From Catenuloplanes atrovinosus (GTDB taxonomy: Bacteria > Actinomycetota > Actinomycetes > Mycobacteriales > Micromonosporaceae), in NCBI RefSeq assembly GCF_031458235.1, contig NZ_JAVDYB010000001.1, positions 7,837,001 through 7,901,000 of the forward strand: a stretch of 64,000 bases of DNA, read 5' to 3'. The notes beneath the pieces are model-generated. The model was not told where the DNA came from. It did no database searches and saw only the letters and a program-made list of their open reading frames with translations. Positions 49,461 to 58,903 of the stretch are shown piece by piece. A program made the translations under genes and the position numbers. Within the stretch, counting starts at the first letter, position 1. Each line of letters starts with the position of its first letter.

Positions 49461-50354
49461 ATGCGGAAGCGCACCCTTTTCAGTCTGGCCGCCGGCACGG
49501 TCGCCGCCGGCGCCGCCACCCTCGCCTACGCCTCGCTCGTCGAGCGCAACATGTTCACACTGCGCCGGTTCGACGTGCCGGTGCTGGCCCCCGACGCCGA
49601 GCCGCTGCGCATCCTGCACCTCTCGGACCTGCACATGATGCCGGAGCAGCGCCGCAAGCAGCGCTGGGTCGCCGCGCTCGCCGCCACCGATCCCGACCTC
49701 GTCGTGGTCACCGGCGACAACATGGCCGACCCGGCCGCCGTCCCCGGCGTGCTGCGCGCGCTCCAGCCCCTGCTCGACCTGCCCGGCGCGTTCGTCTTCG
49801 GGTCCAACGACTACCGCGGCCCCGTCTTCAAGAACCCGTTCAGCTACTTCAACCCCGACCGCGAGTACGTCCAGGGCGTCGAACTCCCCGCCGACGAGCT
49901 CCGCCAGGTCCTGGTCGACGCCGGCTGGCACGACCTCAACAACGCCCGCACCACGCTCAAGGCCGGCGGGCGCGTCATCGAGCTGGTCGGCGTCGACGAC
50001 CCGCACGTCGACCGCGACGACTACCCCCTGGTCGCCGGCCCCGTCTCCGACGTCGCCGACCTGCACGTGGCGCTCACCCACAGCCCCGAGCCCCCGCTGC
50101 TGGACCTGATGGCCTCGGACGGCTTCGACCTGCTGCTGGCCGGCCACACCCACGGCGGGCAGGTCTGCGTGCCGCTCTACGGCGCCCTGGTCACCAACTG
50201 CGGCATCCCCCGCAGCATGGTCAAGGGCCTGCACCGCTGGCCCGGGTCCGACTCGTGGCTGCACGTCTCCGCCGGCCTCGGCACCCACCCCACCGCGCCC
50301 GTCCGCTTCGCCTGCCCGCCGGAGGCCTCCCTACTCACGCTGATCCCGCGCTGA
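49461..50354 (+). CDS. metallophosphoesterase (Rv3683-type)
   Basis: The 297-residue protein has an N-terminal hydrophobic anchor (LAAGTVAAGAATLAYASLV) and a calcineurin-like phosphoesterase domain: LRILHLSDLHMMP, VVTGDNMAD, VFGSNDYRGP, ALTHSPEP and LLAGHTHGGQVCVP, covering the metal ligands. The domain probably faces outside. Substrate unknown; it sits beside ponA2 as in mycobacteria. Confidence 0.9.
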   Translation: MRKRTLFSLAAGTVAAGAATLAYASLVERNMFTLRRFDVPVLAPDAEPLRILHLSDLHMMPEQRRKQRWVAALAATDPDLVVVTGDNMADPAAVPGVLRALQPLLDLPGAFVFGSNDYRGPVFKNPFSYFNPDREYVQGVELPADELRQVLVDAGWHDLNNARTTLKAGGRVIELVGVDDPHVDRDDYPLVAGPVSDVADLHVALTHSPEPPLLDLMASDGFDLLLAGHTHGGQVCVPLYGALVTNCGIPRSMVKGLHRWPGSDSWLHVSAGLGTHPTAPVRFACPPEASLLTLIPR

Positions 50355-50427
50355 CCTGCGGAAACGCGCCGACGGGTATACCGATTTCGCCTGGGCGATG
50401 TGGTCGGATAGTATTTGAGCCGCACCC

Positions 50428-50501
50428 CGGGGTGTGGCGCAGCTTGGTAGCGCGCCTCGTTCGGGACGAGGAGGTCGTCGGTTCAAATCCGGCCACCCCG
50501 A
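50428..50501 (+). tRNA. tRNA-Pro (anticodon CGG)
   Basis: Acceptor CGGGGTG pairs with CACCCCG (50494-50500), anticodon stem CCTCG/CGAGG with loop TTCGGGA, discriminator A. A -10 box TAGTAT lies at 50409-50414. Confidence 0.95.
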
Positions 50502-50583
50502 CAACCGGAAGTGCAGGTCAGGGCCGGTCTCCGCTGGGAGACCGGCCCTGATTCGTCTCTCAGCGGCGCCGTACCGTTGAGGT

Positions 50584-50926
50584 ATGCGTATCGCCCTCGT
50601 CACGTCGGAGCGGATGCCTGCGGCGCACTGGCACGACGGCGACTCGGAACTGCTGGCGGCGGAGCTTGAGCGGGCCGCGGCCGCATGATCTGACCGCGCG
50701 GCAACGTGCGGTCGCGGGCGATGTCTATGCGGCGTTCCTGGCGCAGCGGCCGGCGGACGTGCCGCCGCCGTTCTCGGTCCGGATGGACTTCATCCTCGAT
50801 CCCGGCAGTGCGGCGGGGATGCTGCTGCTGGAGGTGGAGGCGGTGGCGCCGGTCCGGTTCCTCGGCCTCCACCCGTCCAGGGTTCCGGCGTTCGCCCGCA
50901 TGATCGCGGCGCGGGCGGCCGGCTGA
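50584..50926 (+). pseudogene. ATP-grasp protein with internal deletion
   Basis: The first 34 codons (MRIALVTSERMPAAHWHDGD, SELLAAELERAAAA-stop) look like the N terminus of an ATP-grasp protein of the RimK-like type. After the stop, another frame (50666-50926) gives FSVRMDFILDPGSAAGMLLL, EVEAVAPVRFLGLHPSRVPA, FARMIAA, matching the C-terminal end of the same family. About 200 residues between them are missing and the frame is lost. I infer a deletion in a once full gene. Confidence 0.55.
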
Positions 50927-50973
50927 GCATCGCCGCCGGATGGCGTCGGACGGCCGGATGGGCAAGTGCGCGG

Positions 50974-51063
50974 CCGGGACCCACCGCGGAGCCGGCAGGG
51001 AGGAGCGCCAGCGACGACCGGTGCCCGCGGGAGCGTGCGGACCCCGGCCACGCCGGAAGCGGG
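50974..51063 (-). repeat. gene-end repeat, copy C (tail type II)
   Basis: Minus-strand copy: head CCCGCTTCCGGCGTGG (51063-51048), loop ACGCTCCC in place of ATGCTCCC, then a different tail from copies A and B (ACCGGTCGTCGCTGGCGCTC...), shared with copy D. It starts 11 bases after the stop of the carboxylase alpha-like gene, in its sense. Confidence 0.72.
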
Positions 51064-51074
51064 AAAGGCTGGTC

Positions 51075-53093
51075 TTAATCGGGGTTCAGCACCGCCAGGA
51101 GGGTGCCGGCGGCGACGTGGATGCCGGGCTGGACGGGGACGGAGGCGATGATGCCGGCGGACGGGGCGTGGACCGGGTGCTCCACCATCATCGATTCGAG
51201 GGTGAGGAGGAGGTCGCCGGCGCGGACGCGCTGGCCGGGGACGACCATGACGCGGGCGATGGCGCCGGGGAGCGGGGCGGTCAGGGAGCCGTCGGTGAGT
51301 TCCGAGGGGCGGGGGAAGCGGGGGAGTTCGGTGAGGGCGACGGAGCCCTCGGGGCTGTCGACGTAGGAGACGTCGTGGACGCGGTGGACGCCGAAGGTGA
51401 GGCGGATGCCGTTGACGTCCAGGACGACCCGGTCGGGGGCGGCGGAGACGACGGCGACCGGGGGGTGGTCGTCGGTGAGCGGTGGGGCGCCGAGGCCGGC
51501 CAGGTCGAGTTCCTCGGGGTCGACGGCGCGGACCCACCAGCCGGCGAGCTCGCCGGTGCGTTCCAGGCGGTAGCCGACCTCGACCGGCCCGGCGGGGCCG
51601 TCGTAGACGGTGATCTGGGCGCCGGACGGGACGTTGCGCCAGCCGGACGGGATGGTGGCCAGCACGGTGCTGGTGGCGCGGCGGGCGGCGGCGCCGGCGA
51701 GCGCGGCGGCCAGGCAGGAGACGCGGACCGCGTCGACCGAGGAGAGCAGCGGGGCGAAGACCTCGGGGTGACGGTCCACGAAGTTGATGTCGACGTTGCC
51801 GGAGCGGAACGCCGGATGCCGCAGGACACGTACCAATAAATCGCGGTTTGTCACGACGCCGTGCACGTGCGAGCGGGTCAGCGCGGCGGCCAGCATGCGG
51901 GCGGCCTCGTGCCGGGTGGGCGCCCAGGCCACGAGCTTGGCCAGCATGGTGTCGTAGTGGACGCCGACCGCGGAGCCGTCGTCCACGCCGGTGTCGAGGC
52001 GCAGGCCGGGCTGGGGGAGCGGGCGGAACGAGCCGGCCACGTCCGGCACGTGGAAGCGGTGCAGGCGGCCGGTGGACGGCAGCCAGGCGTACGCCGGGTC
52101 CTCCGCGCAGAGCCGCACCTCGATCGCGTGCCCGCGGACCGGTGGCGGCGTGCTCATCGGCAGCGGCGAGCCCTCCGCGACCAGCAACTGCAGCCGGACC
52201 AGGTCGAAGCCGGAGACGCACTCGCTGGTGGCGTGCTCCACCTGGAGCGCGGTGTTCATCTCCAGGAAGAAGAACTCGCCGGACGGCGCCAGCAGGAACT
52301 CCACGGCGCCGGCGCCCACGAAGCCGGACGCGCGGACCACGGCGGTGGCGGCGGTGCACAGCTCGGCGCGCAGGCTGGGGGAGACCGCGGGGGACGGCGT
52401 CTCCTCGATCAGCTTCTGGTAGCGGCGCTGGATCGAGCACTCGCGCTCGCCGAACGTGATCACGCCGCCGGTGGAGTCCGCGATCACCGGGATCTCGATG
52501 TGCCGGGCGCGTTCCACGTACGGCTCGGCCAGCGCGGTGCCGTTGCCGAACAGCCCGGCCGCCTCGCGCCGGACCGCGGCGAACGCGTCCGCGAGCGTGT
52601 CCCGGTCCCGGACGATGCGCATCGCCCGGCCGCCGCTGCCGACGTCCGACTTGACCAGCACCGGGAAGCCCGGCACGTGCTCCGGCTCGCCGAACGCGGG
52701 CAGCATCGGCACGCCCGCGTCGGCCAGCAGCGCGCGGGACTCCAGCCGGGAGGTGAGCAGCGCGATCGACTTCGGCGGCGCGCCCACCCAGGTGAGGCCC
52801 GCGTCGATGACCGCGGCGGCGAAGTCCGCGCTGTCCGCGAGCAGCCCGTAGCCGGGGTGCACCGCGTCCGCGCCGGTCTTGCGCGCGGCGCCGAGGATCA
52901 GGTCCGCCCGCAGGTACGTGGCGGTCGGCGCGTTGCCCGGCAGGTGCACCGCGTAGTCCGCCTCGGCCACGTGCGGCGCGTGCGCGTCCGCGTCGGAGTA
53001 GACCGCGACCGTCTCGATGCCGATCAGCCGGCAGGTGGCGAAGATCCGCCGGGCGATCTCTCCGCGATTGGCGACCAGAAGTCGTCGGATCAT
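51075..53093 (-). CDS. acyl-CoA carboxylase alpha-like protein, key residues lost
   Basis: A 672-residue protein with biotin carboxylase fold (residues 1-445), a linker domain and a C-terminal biotinyl-carrier domain. Several catalytic parts are kept (K148, H198 in RHIEIPV, K227 in RRYQKLIEE, N280). But the Arg that follows EMNT in biotin carboxylases (R292 in E. coli) is A282 (EMNTALQVEH), the ATP Gly loop reads VGSGGRA instead of GGGGRG, and the biotin-accepting Lys in ESMKMEH is M636 (ESMMVEH, codon at 51186-51188). It therefore cannot carry biotin in the normal way. It follows the beta-like gene by 7 bp. Confidence 0.85.
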   Translation of the reverse strand: MIRRLLVANRGEIARRIFATCRLIGIETVAVYSDADAHAPHVAEADYAVHLPGNAPTATYLRADLILGAARKTGADAVHPGYGLLADSADFAAAVIDAGLTWVGAPPKSIALLTSRLESRALLADAGVPMLPAFGEPEHVPGFPVLVKSDVGSGGRAMRIVRDRDTLADAFAAVRREAAGLFGNGTALAEPYVERARHIEIPVIADSTGGVITFGERECSIQRRYQKLIEETPSPAVSPSLRAELCTAATAVVRASGFVGAGAVEFLLAPSGEFFFLEMNTALQVEHATSECVSGFDLVRLQLLVAEGSPLPMSTPPPVRGHAIEVRLCAEDPAYAWLPSTGRLHRFHVPDVAGSFRPLPQPGLRLDTGVDDGSAVGVHYDTMLAKLVAWAPTRHEAARMLAAALTRSHVHGVVTNRDLLVRVLRHPAFRSGNVDINFVDRHPEVFAPLLSSVDAVRVSCLAAALAGAAARRATSTVLATIPSGWRNVPSGAQITVYDGPAGPVEVGYRLERTGELAGWWVRAVDPEELDLAGLGAPPLTDDHPPVAVVSAAPDRVVLDVNGIRLTFGVHRVHDVSYVDSPEGSVALTELPRFPRPSELTDGSLTAPLPGAIARVMVVPGQRVRAGDLLLTLESMMVEHPVHAPSAGIIASVPVQPGIHVAAGTLLAVLNPD

Positions 53094-53100
53094 CAAGCCC

Positions 53101-54702
53101 TCACATCCGGAATACGCCGAACCGGTCGGCGCCACCGACCGGGCCACTGTGGATCGCGGACAGACACAGCCCGAGTACGGTCCGGGTGTCCCGCGGGTCG
53201 ATCACGCCGTCGTCGTGCAGCCGGCCGGAGACGAACAGCGCGGCGGTCTGCGCCTCGACCTGCCGCTCCACGTTCATCCGCAGGTTCCGGTCGAAGTCCT
53301 CCTCGTACCGCTGGCCCTTGACCTCCGCGGCCTGCCGGGCGAGCGCGGTGAGCACGCCGGTGAGCTGCGCGGGCGCGAGCGCGGCGGTGCGCGCGTTGGG
53401 CCAGCTGAACAGGAAGCGCGGGCGCATGGCGCGGCCGGACATCGCGTACGCGGCGGGACCGTGCGCGGCGCCGAGGTTCACCGCCAGGTGCGGTACGGCG
53501 GACGAGGCCACCGCGCTCATCATCGCGGACGCGTGCTTGACGATCCCGGCCTGCTCGAACTCGGGGCCGGTCATCAGCCCGGACGCGTTCTGCAGGAACA
53601 GCAGCGGCGTGCCGGACGCGTTCGCCAACTGGATGAACTGTGCGGCCTTCTGCGCCTCCGCGGAGACCAGCACGCCGCGCGCGTTGGCCAGCACGCCGAC
53701 CGGATAGCCGTGCACCTCGCCCCAGCCGGTGACCAGCGCGGGGCCGTAGCCGGGCTTGAACTCGTCGAAGTCGCTGGCGTCCAGGACCCGGGCCAGCACC
53801 TCGCGCGGGTCGAACGGCGTGCGCTCGTCCGCGGACGGGATCGCCAGCAGGTCCTCCGGGTCGTACTTCGGCGGCGCGGCGAGCGCGGTGCGCGGCGGCG
53901 GGCCGAGCTTGCGCCAGTTCAGCCGGCGCATGCACTGGCGGGCCAGGCGTACCGCGTCGCGCTCGTCCTCGGCCAGGAAGTCGGCCAGGCCGGAGCGGGT
54001 GGCGTGCATGGCGGCGCCGCCGAGCGCCTCGCCGTCGATGATCTCGCCGGTCGCCTCCTGGACCAGCCGCGGCCCGGCCACCGAGACCTTCGCCTGCGCG
54101 CGGACCAGCACCGTGTAGTCGGAGAGGCCGGGCAGCCAGGCGGCCACGTCCACCGCGTCGCCGAAGACCACGCAGACCGTGGGGATTCGGCCGGCGGAGA
54201 GGCGGGCCAGGTCGCGCAACACGGCGCCGCCGGGCACGAACGCCTCGACCTGGGCCGGCAGGTCCGCGCCGGCGGACTCGACCAGGCTGATCAGCGGCAG
54301 CCGGTTGGCCAGCGCGATCTCGCCGGCCCGCTCGATCTTGCGCAGCGCGATCGGGTTGAGCACGCCGCCGCGCACGGTCGGGTCGTGCGCCACGATCACG
54401 CACTCGACGCCCTCGACCACGCCCAGGCCGGTGACCACGCCGGCGCCGACCGGCTGGTCGGTGTGCCAGCCCGCGACCGGGGAGAGTTCCAGGAACGGCG
54501 CGTCCTGGTCGAGCAGCAGATCCACGCGCTCGCGGGGCATCAGCCGCCCGCGCGCGTGGTGCCGGGTGACGTGCCGCTCGCCGCCGCCGGCGCGCGCCAG
54601 ATCGAGCGCGTTCGCCAGCGCCGCGAGGCGCTCCCGCATCGCGTCCCGGTTCTCCTGGTACGCCGGGTTGCGCGGATCGATGGCACTGTCGAGGACAGCC
54701 AT
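53101..54702 (-). CDS. acyl-CoA carboxylase beta-like protein, altered oxyanion loops
   Basis: The 533-residue protein is full length for the carboxyltransferase family (methylcrotonyl-/propionyl-CoA carboxylase beta; RHHARGRLMPRERVDLLLDQ). The first oxyanion loop, GSCTAGGAY in the family, reads GDAVDVAAW (181-189). The second, GGSFGAGNY, reads GAAHGPAAY (411-419). SGRAMRPRFLFSWPNAR is otherwise normal. Both oxyanion loops thus lose their Gly pairs. GAGGGG precedes ATG 54702. It is coupled to the alpha-like gene. Confidence 0.85.
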   Translation of the reverse strand: MAVLDSAIDPRNPAYQENRDAMRERLAALANALDLARAGGGERHVTRHHARGRLMPRERVDLLLDQDAPFLELSPVAGWHTDQPVGAGVVTGLGVVEGVECVIVAHDPTVRGGVLNPIALRKIERAGEIALANRLPLISLVESAGADLPAQVEAFVPGGAVLRDLARLSAGRIPTVCVVFGDAVDVAAWLPGLSDYTVLVRAQAKVSVAGPRLVQEATGEIIDGEALGGAAMHATRSGLADFLAEDERDAVRLARQCMRRLNWRKLGPPPRTALAAPPKYDPEDLLAIPSADERTPFDPREVLARVLDASDFDEFKPGYGPALVTGWGEVHGYPVGVLANARGVLVSAEAQKAAQFIQLANASGTPLLFLQNASGLMTGPEFEQAGIVKHASAMMSAVASSAVPHLAVNLGAAHGPAAYAMSGRAMRPRFLFSWPNARTAALAPAQLTGVLTALARQAAEVKGQRYEEDFDRNLRMNVERQVEAQTAALFVSGRLHDDGVIDPRDTRTVLGLCLSAIHSGPVGGADRFGVFRM

Positions 54703-54777
54703 GCAACAACCCCTCTTCGGTTCGCCCGGCCCTGGTGCCACACGTCGTAACGAGTGACCCGCAGGGGCGAAACGCGC

Positions 54778-54808
54778 CGAGCCCCGGCGGATCACCCGCC
54801 GGGGCTCG
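54778..54808 (-). terminator. terminator after crp
   Basis: CGAGCCCCGGCGG (54778-54790) pairs over 13 bp with CCGCCGGGGCTCG (54796-54808). It lies 17 bp past the crp stop codon and before the carboxylase beta-like gene, separating the two units. Confidence 0.75.
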
Positions 54809-54825
54809 AAACGATGAGGAGAGTT

Positions 54826-55503
54826 CTAGACGCGGGCCCGGCGGGCCAGGCGCTCCGGGTCCAGAATGATCACGCTCTTGCCGTCCAGACGCAGCCAGCC
54901 GCGCGACGCGAAGTCGGCGAGCGCCTTGTTGACGGTCTCCCGGGACGCGCCGACCAACTGGGCCAGCTCCTCCTGGGTGAGATCGTGCGTGACGCGGAGG
55001 ACGCCCCCGTCGCGGGTGCCGAACCGGCCTGCCATCTGCAGGAGGTTCTTCGCGACCCGGCCGGGGACGTCGGTGAATATGAGGTCGGCCAGGTTGTCGT
55101 TCGTCCGTCGTAGCCTGCGGGCGAGCACCCGGAGCAGTTGCTCCGAGATCTCCGGCCGGTTGTGCAGCCACGGGCGCAGCGCCTGCTTGCGCAGCCGGGC
55201 CAGCCGGGTGTCGGTGACCGCGGTCGCCGTCGCGGTGCGCGGACCGGGGTCGAAGAGCGAGAGCTCCCCGAGCATGTCCGACGGACCCATGATCGAAACG
55301 AGATTCTGCCGGCCGTCAGCCGCGCGCCGCCCGAGCTTGATCTTGCCGGACAGTACGATGTACAGGCTGTCCCCGGGCTCGCCCTCGTTGAAGACGACCT
55401 CGCCCTTGCGGATCTCGAGGGTCTCCATCTCCTTGGCGAGCGCCTCGGCCGCCTCAGGATCAACCCCCTGGAAGATCCCGCTGCGGGCCAACACCTCGTC
55501 CAT
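54826..55503 (-). CDS. crp: Crp-family global regulator
   Basis: The 225-residue protein is nearly collinear with M. tuberculosis Crp: [20 protein letters not shown], cyclic-nucleotide pocket [20 protein letters not shown], then [20 protein letters not shown] and the recognition helix [20 protein letters not shown]. It binds cAMP in mycobacteria. Start ATG 55503 behind GGAGG. Upstream are 247 bp with no gene, probably the promoter. Confidence 0.95.
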   Translation of the reverse strand: MDEVLARSGIFQGVDPEAAEALAKEMETLEIRKGEVVFNEGEPGDSLYIVLSGKIKLGRRAADGRQNLVSIMGPSDMLGELSLFDPGPRTATATAVTDTRLARLRKQALRPWLHNRPEISEQLLRVLARRLRRTNDNLADLIFTDVPGRVAKNLLQMAGRFGTRDGGVLRVTHDLTQEELAQLVGASRETVNKALADFASRGWLRLDGKSVIILDPERLARRARV

Positions 55504-55750
55504 GCGCACCTCCGCCAAGCGCCGAGCTGTTTCTGCTACCGGTCAGAACCTGGATGGCCGGTGTAGCCTTCGCGCGCAGTCAGTCTAGGCGCACGCGGGC
55601 CGGAATCGGGCGTGCACCCCAGGAATCTTGATCCGGAAGCGTAACCAACCAGACCTCAACGGACGGTAACATCCGACGCCCGCCAGCTCTAGAGCGAAGA
55701 TCACGCTCCGCAGTTCGACTTCCGATCTCGCATCCGTGCGTTTGTTCAGT

Positions 55751-56629
55751 ATGGCGCGCAAACCGGTCTTTGTTGTGCTTTTCGCCCTGGTCCTGCTGCT
55801 GGCCACCGGACTGACCGGGGTCCACGCGGTCGCGGTCGCCACCGCACCGGGCAGCCGGCCGCTCTGGCTCGCGGTGCCGCCGTTCGTCCCGCGCCCGCCC
55901 GCGCCGCCGCCCCGGCAACGGCCGTCCGGGCTGCTCTCGATCGTCGCGACCGGCGACGTCACGGCGGGCGCCACCGTGCCGGACGGCGTCCGGCGGCTGC
56001 TCCGGGCGGACGTGGCGACCGCGAACCCGCCGTACCGCCGTACCCCGGCCGCCGCGGCGGGGCTGCGCGCGGCCGGCTTCACGATCATCAACGGGTACGG
56101 CACCACGGCGGTCCGCGGCATCCGGGTCGAAGTGCTCGGCTTCCCGGCCGGCGCCGACCCGACCGCGGCCCGGCGCGCCGTGACCGCGGCGGCGAAGCGC
56201 GCGGACGTGGTCGTGGTGCACGCGCGGCTGGGCGCGCCGGGACGCTACCGGGTGGCCGGCGGCGCCGAGGTCCGGTTCGCCCGCGCGGTGGTGGACGCGG
56301 GCGCGGACCTGGTGCTCGGCCACGGCCCGGGCGTGCTGCGCGGCATGGAGTTCCACCGGGGACGGCTGATCGCGTACGGCCTCGGCACGTTCGCCGGCCC
56401 CGCCGGGCGTACCGGCCGGTACGCGACCGCGGGCGTGCTGCGGGTGACGCTGCGCGCGGACGGCGGCTGGGCCGGCGGCACGTTCACCGCGACCCGCCCG
56501 GACCGGGCCGGCCGGCCGGTGGCGGACCGGACCGGCGCGGGACTGCGGCACGTGCGCGAGCTGACCGCGTCCGACTTCCCCGGCACCGGCCCGGCGGTCG
56601 GCGCGACGGGCGCGCTCTCGGCGCGGTAG
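55751..56629 (+). CDS. CapA-like (poly-gamma-glutamate type) membrane protein
   Basis: A 292-residue protein with an N-terminal membrane segment ([17 protein letters not shown]), a Pro-rich stretch and a metallophosphatase-like domain of the CapA family: [55 protein letters not shown]. It is shorter than most CapA proteins in its middle part and lacks a clear NNH motif, so activity is uncertain. Start ATG 55751 (or GTG 55736). Confidence 0.72.
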   Translation: MARKPVFVVLFALVLLLATGLTGVHAVAVATAPGSRPLWLAVPPFVPRPPAPPPRQRPSGLLSIVATGDVTAGATVPDGVRRLLRADVATANPPYRRTPAAAAGLRAAGFTIINGYGTTAVRGIRVEVLGFPAGADPTAARRAVTAAAKRADVVVVHARLGAPGRYRVAGGAEVRFARAVVDAGADLVLGHGPGVLRGMEFHRGRLIAYGLGTFAGPAGRTGRYATAGVLRVTLRADGGWAGGTFTATRPDRAGRPVADRTGAGLRHVRELTASDFPGTGPAVGATGALSAR

Positions 56630-56678
56630 ACGACCCGCCGGAGGCGGCGGGCCGGGGCGCCGACGTACGCTGGCCGAT

Positions 56679-57464
56679 GTGACCCGCACGCCCGCCCCGG
56701 CCGAGTCCCCGCTCGCGTTGACGCGCCGCGCCCGCCGGATCGGCCGGTTGCTCACCGAGACGCACCCGGACGCGCACTGCGAGTTGAACCACGACGGCCC
56801 GCTCCAACTCGCGGTCGCCACCATCCTGTCCGCGCAGTGCACGGACCAGCGGGTCAACGAGGTCACGCCGAAGCTGTTCGCCCACTACCCCACGGCCGCG
56901 GCCTACGCGGGCGCGGACCGGGCCGAGCTGGAGGAGCTGATCCGGCCGACCGGCTTCTTCCGCAACAAGACCACCGCGCTGATCGGGCTCGGCCAGGCGC
57001 TGGTCACCCACCACGGCGGCGAGGTGCCCGGCCGGCTGGACGACCTGGTCAAACTGCCCGGCATCGGCCGCAAGACGGCGAACGTGATCCTCGGCAACGC
57101 GTTCGGCGTGCCCGGCATCACCGTCGACACCCACTTCCAGCGGCTGGTCCAGCGGTGGCGGCTCACCGCGGAGACCGATCCCGTCAAGATCGAGCACGCG
57201 GTCGGCGCGCTCTATCCGAGGCGCGACTGGACCATGCTGTCGCACCGGATCATCTTCCACGGCCGCCGGGTCTGCCACGCCCGCAAGCCCGCCTGCGGCG
57301 CCTGCACGCTGGCGAAGGTCTGCCCGTCGTACGGCACCGGCCCGACCGAGCCCGAGGTCGCGGTGAAGCTGCTCAAGGGCCCGCGGGCCGGCGCACTGGC
57401 CGAGGCGGTCGGGCTCGACCCGGCGCTGGTGCCGGCGGCCGCCACGACCGTGGACGTGCCGTGA
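56679..57464 (+). CDS. nth: endonuclease III, leaderless
   Basis: The 261-residue base-excision glycosylase/AP lyase removes oxidised pyrimidines. Helix-hairpin-helix and catalytic Lys in [15 protein letters not shown], catalytic Asp in [11 protein letters not shown], and the iron-sulfur cluster Cys in [24 protein letters not shown] (56666-56671) lies 7 bases before the GTG. Its stop overlaps the next gene. Confidence 0.95.
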   Translation: MTRTPAPAESPLALTRRARRIGRLLTETHPDAHCELNHDGPLQLAVATILSAQCTDQRVNEVTPKLFAHYPTAAAYAGADRAELEELIRPTGFFRNKTTALIGLGQALVTHHGGEVPGRLDDLVKLPGIGRKTANVILGNAFGVPGITVDTHFQRLVQRWRLTAETDPVKIEHAVGALYPRRDWTMLSHRIIFHGRRVCHARKPACGACTLAKVCPSYGTGPTEPEVAVKLLKGPRAGALAEAVGLDPALVPAAATTVDVP

Positions 57465-58084
57465 GAGGTGCCGTGCGGGCCGGTGCCGCCGCGATCGCGC
57501 TGGCGCTGGCCGGATGCACCCCGGCGCCGGCGACCGTGGCCGCCGGCGCGGGCGACGTCGTGCCCGCCTCCCCGTTCGCGGACTGCGCCGGGCTCGCCGC
57601 GCCGCCCGGTGCGGACCCGCCGGAGCCGCCCGGCGAGGTGCTGCTGGACCGGCTGCCGGAGCTGGAGCTGTCCTGCCTCAACGGCGGCGACATCGTCACG
57701 CTCACCGCGCTGCGCGGGCCCGCCGTGATCAACCTGTGGGGTTCCTGGTGCGGGCCCTGCCGGGAGGAGCTGCCGGCCGTCCAGGCGTACGCGGACCGCG
57801 CCGCCGGCCGGGTGCACGTGCTCGGCGTCGACACCGCCGACCGGCAGTCCACCGCCGAGGACCTGGGCCGCAAGCTGGGCTTCCGGTTCCCCTCGCTGTT
57901 CGACCCGAACCGGGAACTGCTGACCGCGCTCGCCGCCGCCGAGGTCGGCGCGCCCGGCCTGCCGGCCACCGTGCTGATCGACGCGGAGGGCCGGGTGCGC
58001 GGCGTCCACCAGACCACCGCGCTGGACGAGGCCGGGCTGGACCGGTTCGTCCGGGACCACCTCGGCGTGACGGTCCAGCCATGA
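57461..58084 (+). CDS. TlpA-like thioredoxin lipoprotein
   Basis: The 207-residue protein has lipobox LALAGC and a thioredoxin-fold domain with active site [12 protein letters not shown], then [20 protein letters not shown] and a cis-Pro in [12 protein letters not shown]. It is probably an extracytoplasmic reductase. GTG 57461 overlaps the nth stop (GTGA); GTG 57473, with GAGAGG upstream, is an alternative. The order nth-tlpA-nudix-marP is as in mycobacteria. Confidence 0.9.
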   Translation: MRGAVRAGAAAIALALAGCTPAPATVAAGAGDVVPASPFADCAGLAAPPGADPPEPPGEVLLDRLPELELSCLNGGDIVTLTALRGPAVINLWGSWCGPCREELPAVQAYADRAAGRVHVLGVDTADRQSTAEDLGRKLGFRFPSLFDPNRELLTALAAAEVGAPGLPATVLIDAEGRVRGVHQTTALDEAGLDRFVRDHLGVTVQP

Positions 58085-58131
58085 TTGAGCGGTTTCCGGC
58101 CGGCGGCCGTAGATCACCCGGAGGTGAGGGC

Positions 58132-58851
58132 GTGAGCGACGAGCTCCCGGAGTGGCTGGCGCCGCTGGCCAAGCGCGCGGCCGCGGCGACCGCGCGCGAC
58201 TTCACCCGCCTGCCCACGCCCACCGGCGAGGGGCGGGCCAGCGCCGTGCTGGTGCTCTTCGGCGAAGGGCCGGACGGCCCGGACGTGCTGATGCTGGAGC
58301 GGGCCGCGGACATGCGCAACCACGCCGGCCAGCCCGCGTTCCCCGGCGGCGCCGCCGACCCGGGCGACGCGGACGCGGTCGCCACCGCGCTCCGCGAGGC
58401 GAACGAGGAGGTCGGGCTGGACCCGGCCAGCGTCACCGTGCTCGCCGAGCTGCCGAAGCTGTGGATCCCGATCAGCCGGTTCGTGGTCACGCCGGTGCTG
58501 GCCTGGTGGCACGCGCCGCACCCGGTGCACCCGCGCCAGCCGGCCGAGGTCGCGCACGTCGCCCGGCTGCCGATCGCGGAGCTGTGTGATCCCGACCACA
58601 GGTTGCAGGTGCGGCACGGCAGCGGCTGGATCGGACCGGCGTTCGACTCGCAGGGCATGGTCGTGTGGGGATTCACCGCCGGCGTGCTCTCCGCGCTGCT
58701 CGACATGGGCGGCTGGAGCCGGCCCTGGCCCCGCGACCGCGTCGCCGAACTCGACGAACGGCTGCGCCCGGTGCTCGTACCCTCGGAAAGCCCTGTGACC
58801 GAGCCGGCGGCGCCGCCGCCGGCCGACGACGTCAGCGGTCCCCTCGCATGA
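58132..58851 (+). CDS. Nudix hydrolase, CoA pyrophosphatase type
   Basis: The 239-residue protein has the extended Nudix box FPGGAADPGDADAVATALRE, then ANEEVGLD, preceded by RNHAGQPAFPGG, a mark of Nudt7-like CoA pyrophosphatases. I chose GTG 58132 for its site GGAGG, 7 bases upstream; an ATG at 58081 overlaps the tlpA stop. The substrate is inferred. Confidence 0.85.
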   Translation: MSDELPEWLAPLAKRAAAATARDFTRLPTPTGEGRASAVLVLFGEGPDGPDVLMLERAADMRNHAGQPAFPGGAADPGDADAVATALREANEEVGLDPASVTVLAELPKLWIPISRFVVTPVLAWWHAPHPVHPRQPAEVAHVARLPIAELCDPDHRLQVRHGSGWIGPAFDSQGMVVWGFTAGVLSALLDMGGWSRPWPRDRVAELDERLRPVLVPSESPVTEPAAPPPADDVSGPLA

Positions 58852-58903
58852 GGCGTCGTCGCAGCCCCCGGCGGCCCTTGGCCGGCATACCTACCCTAGG
58901 CGG

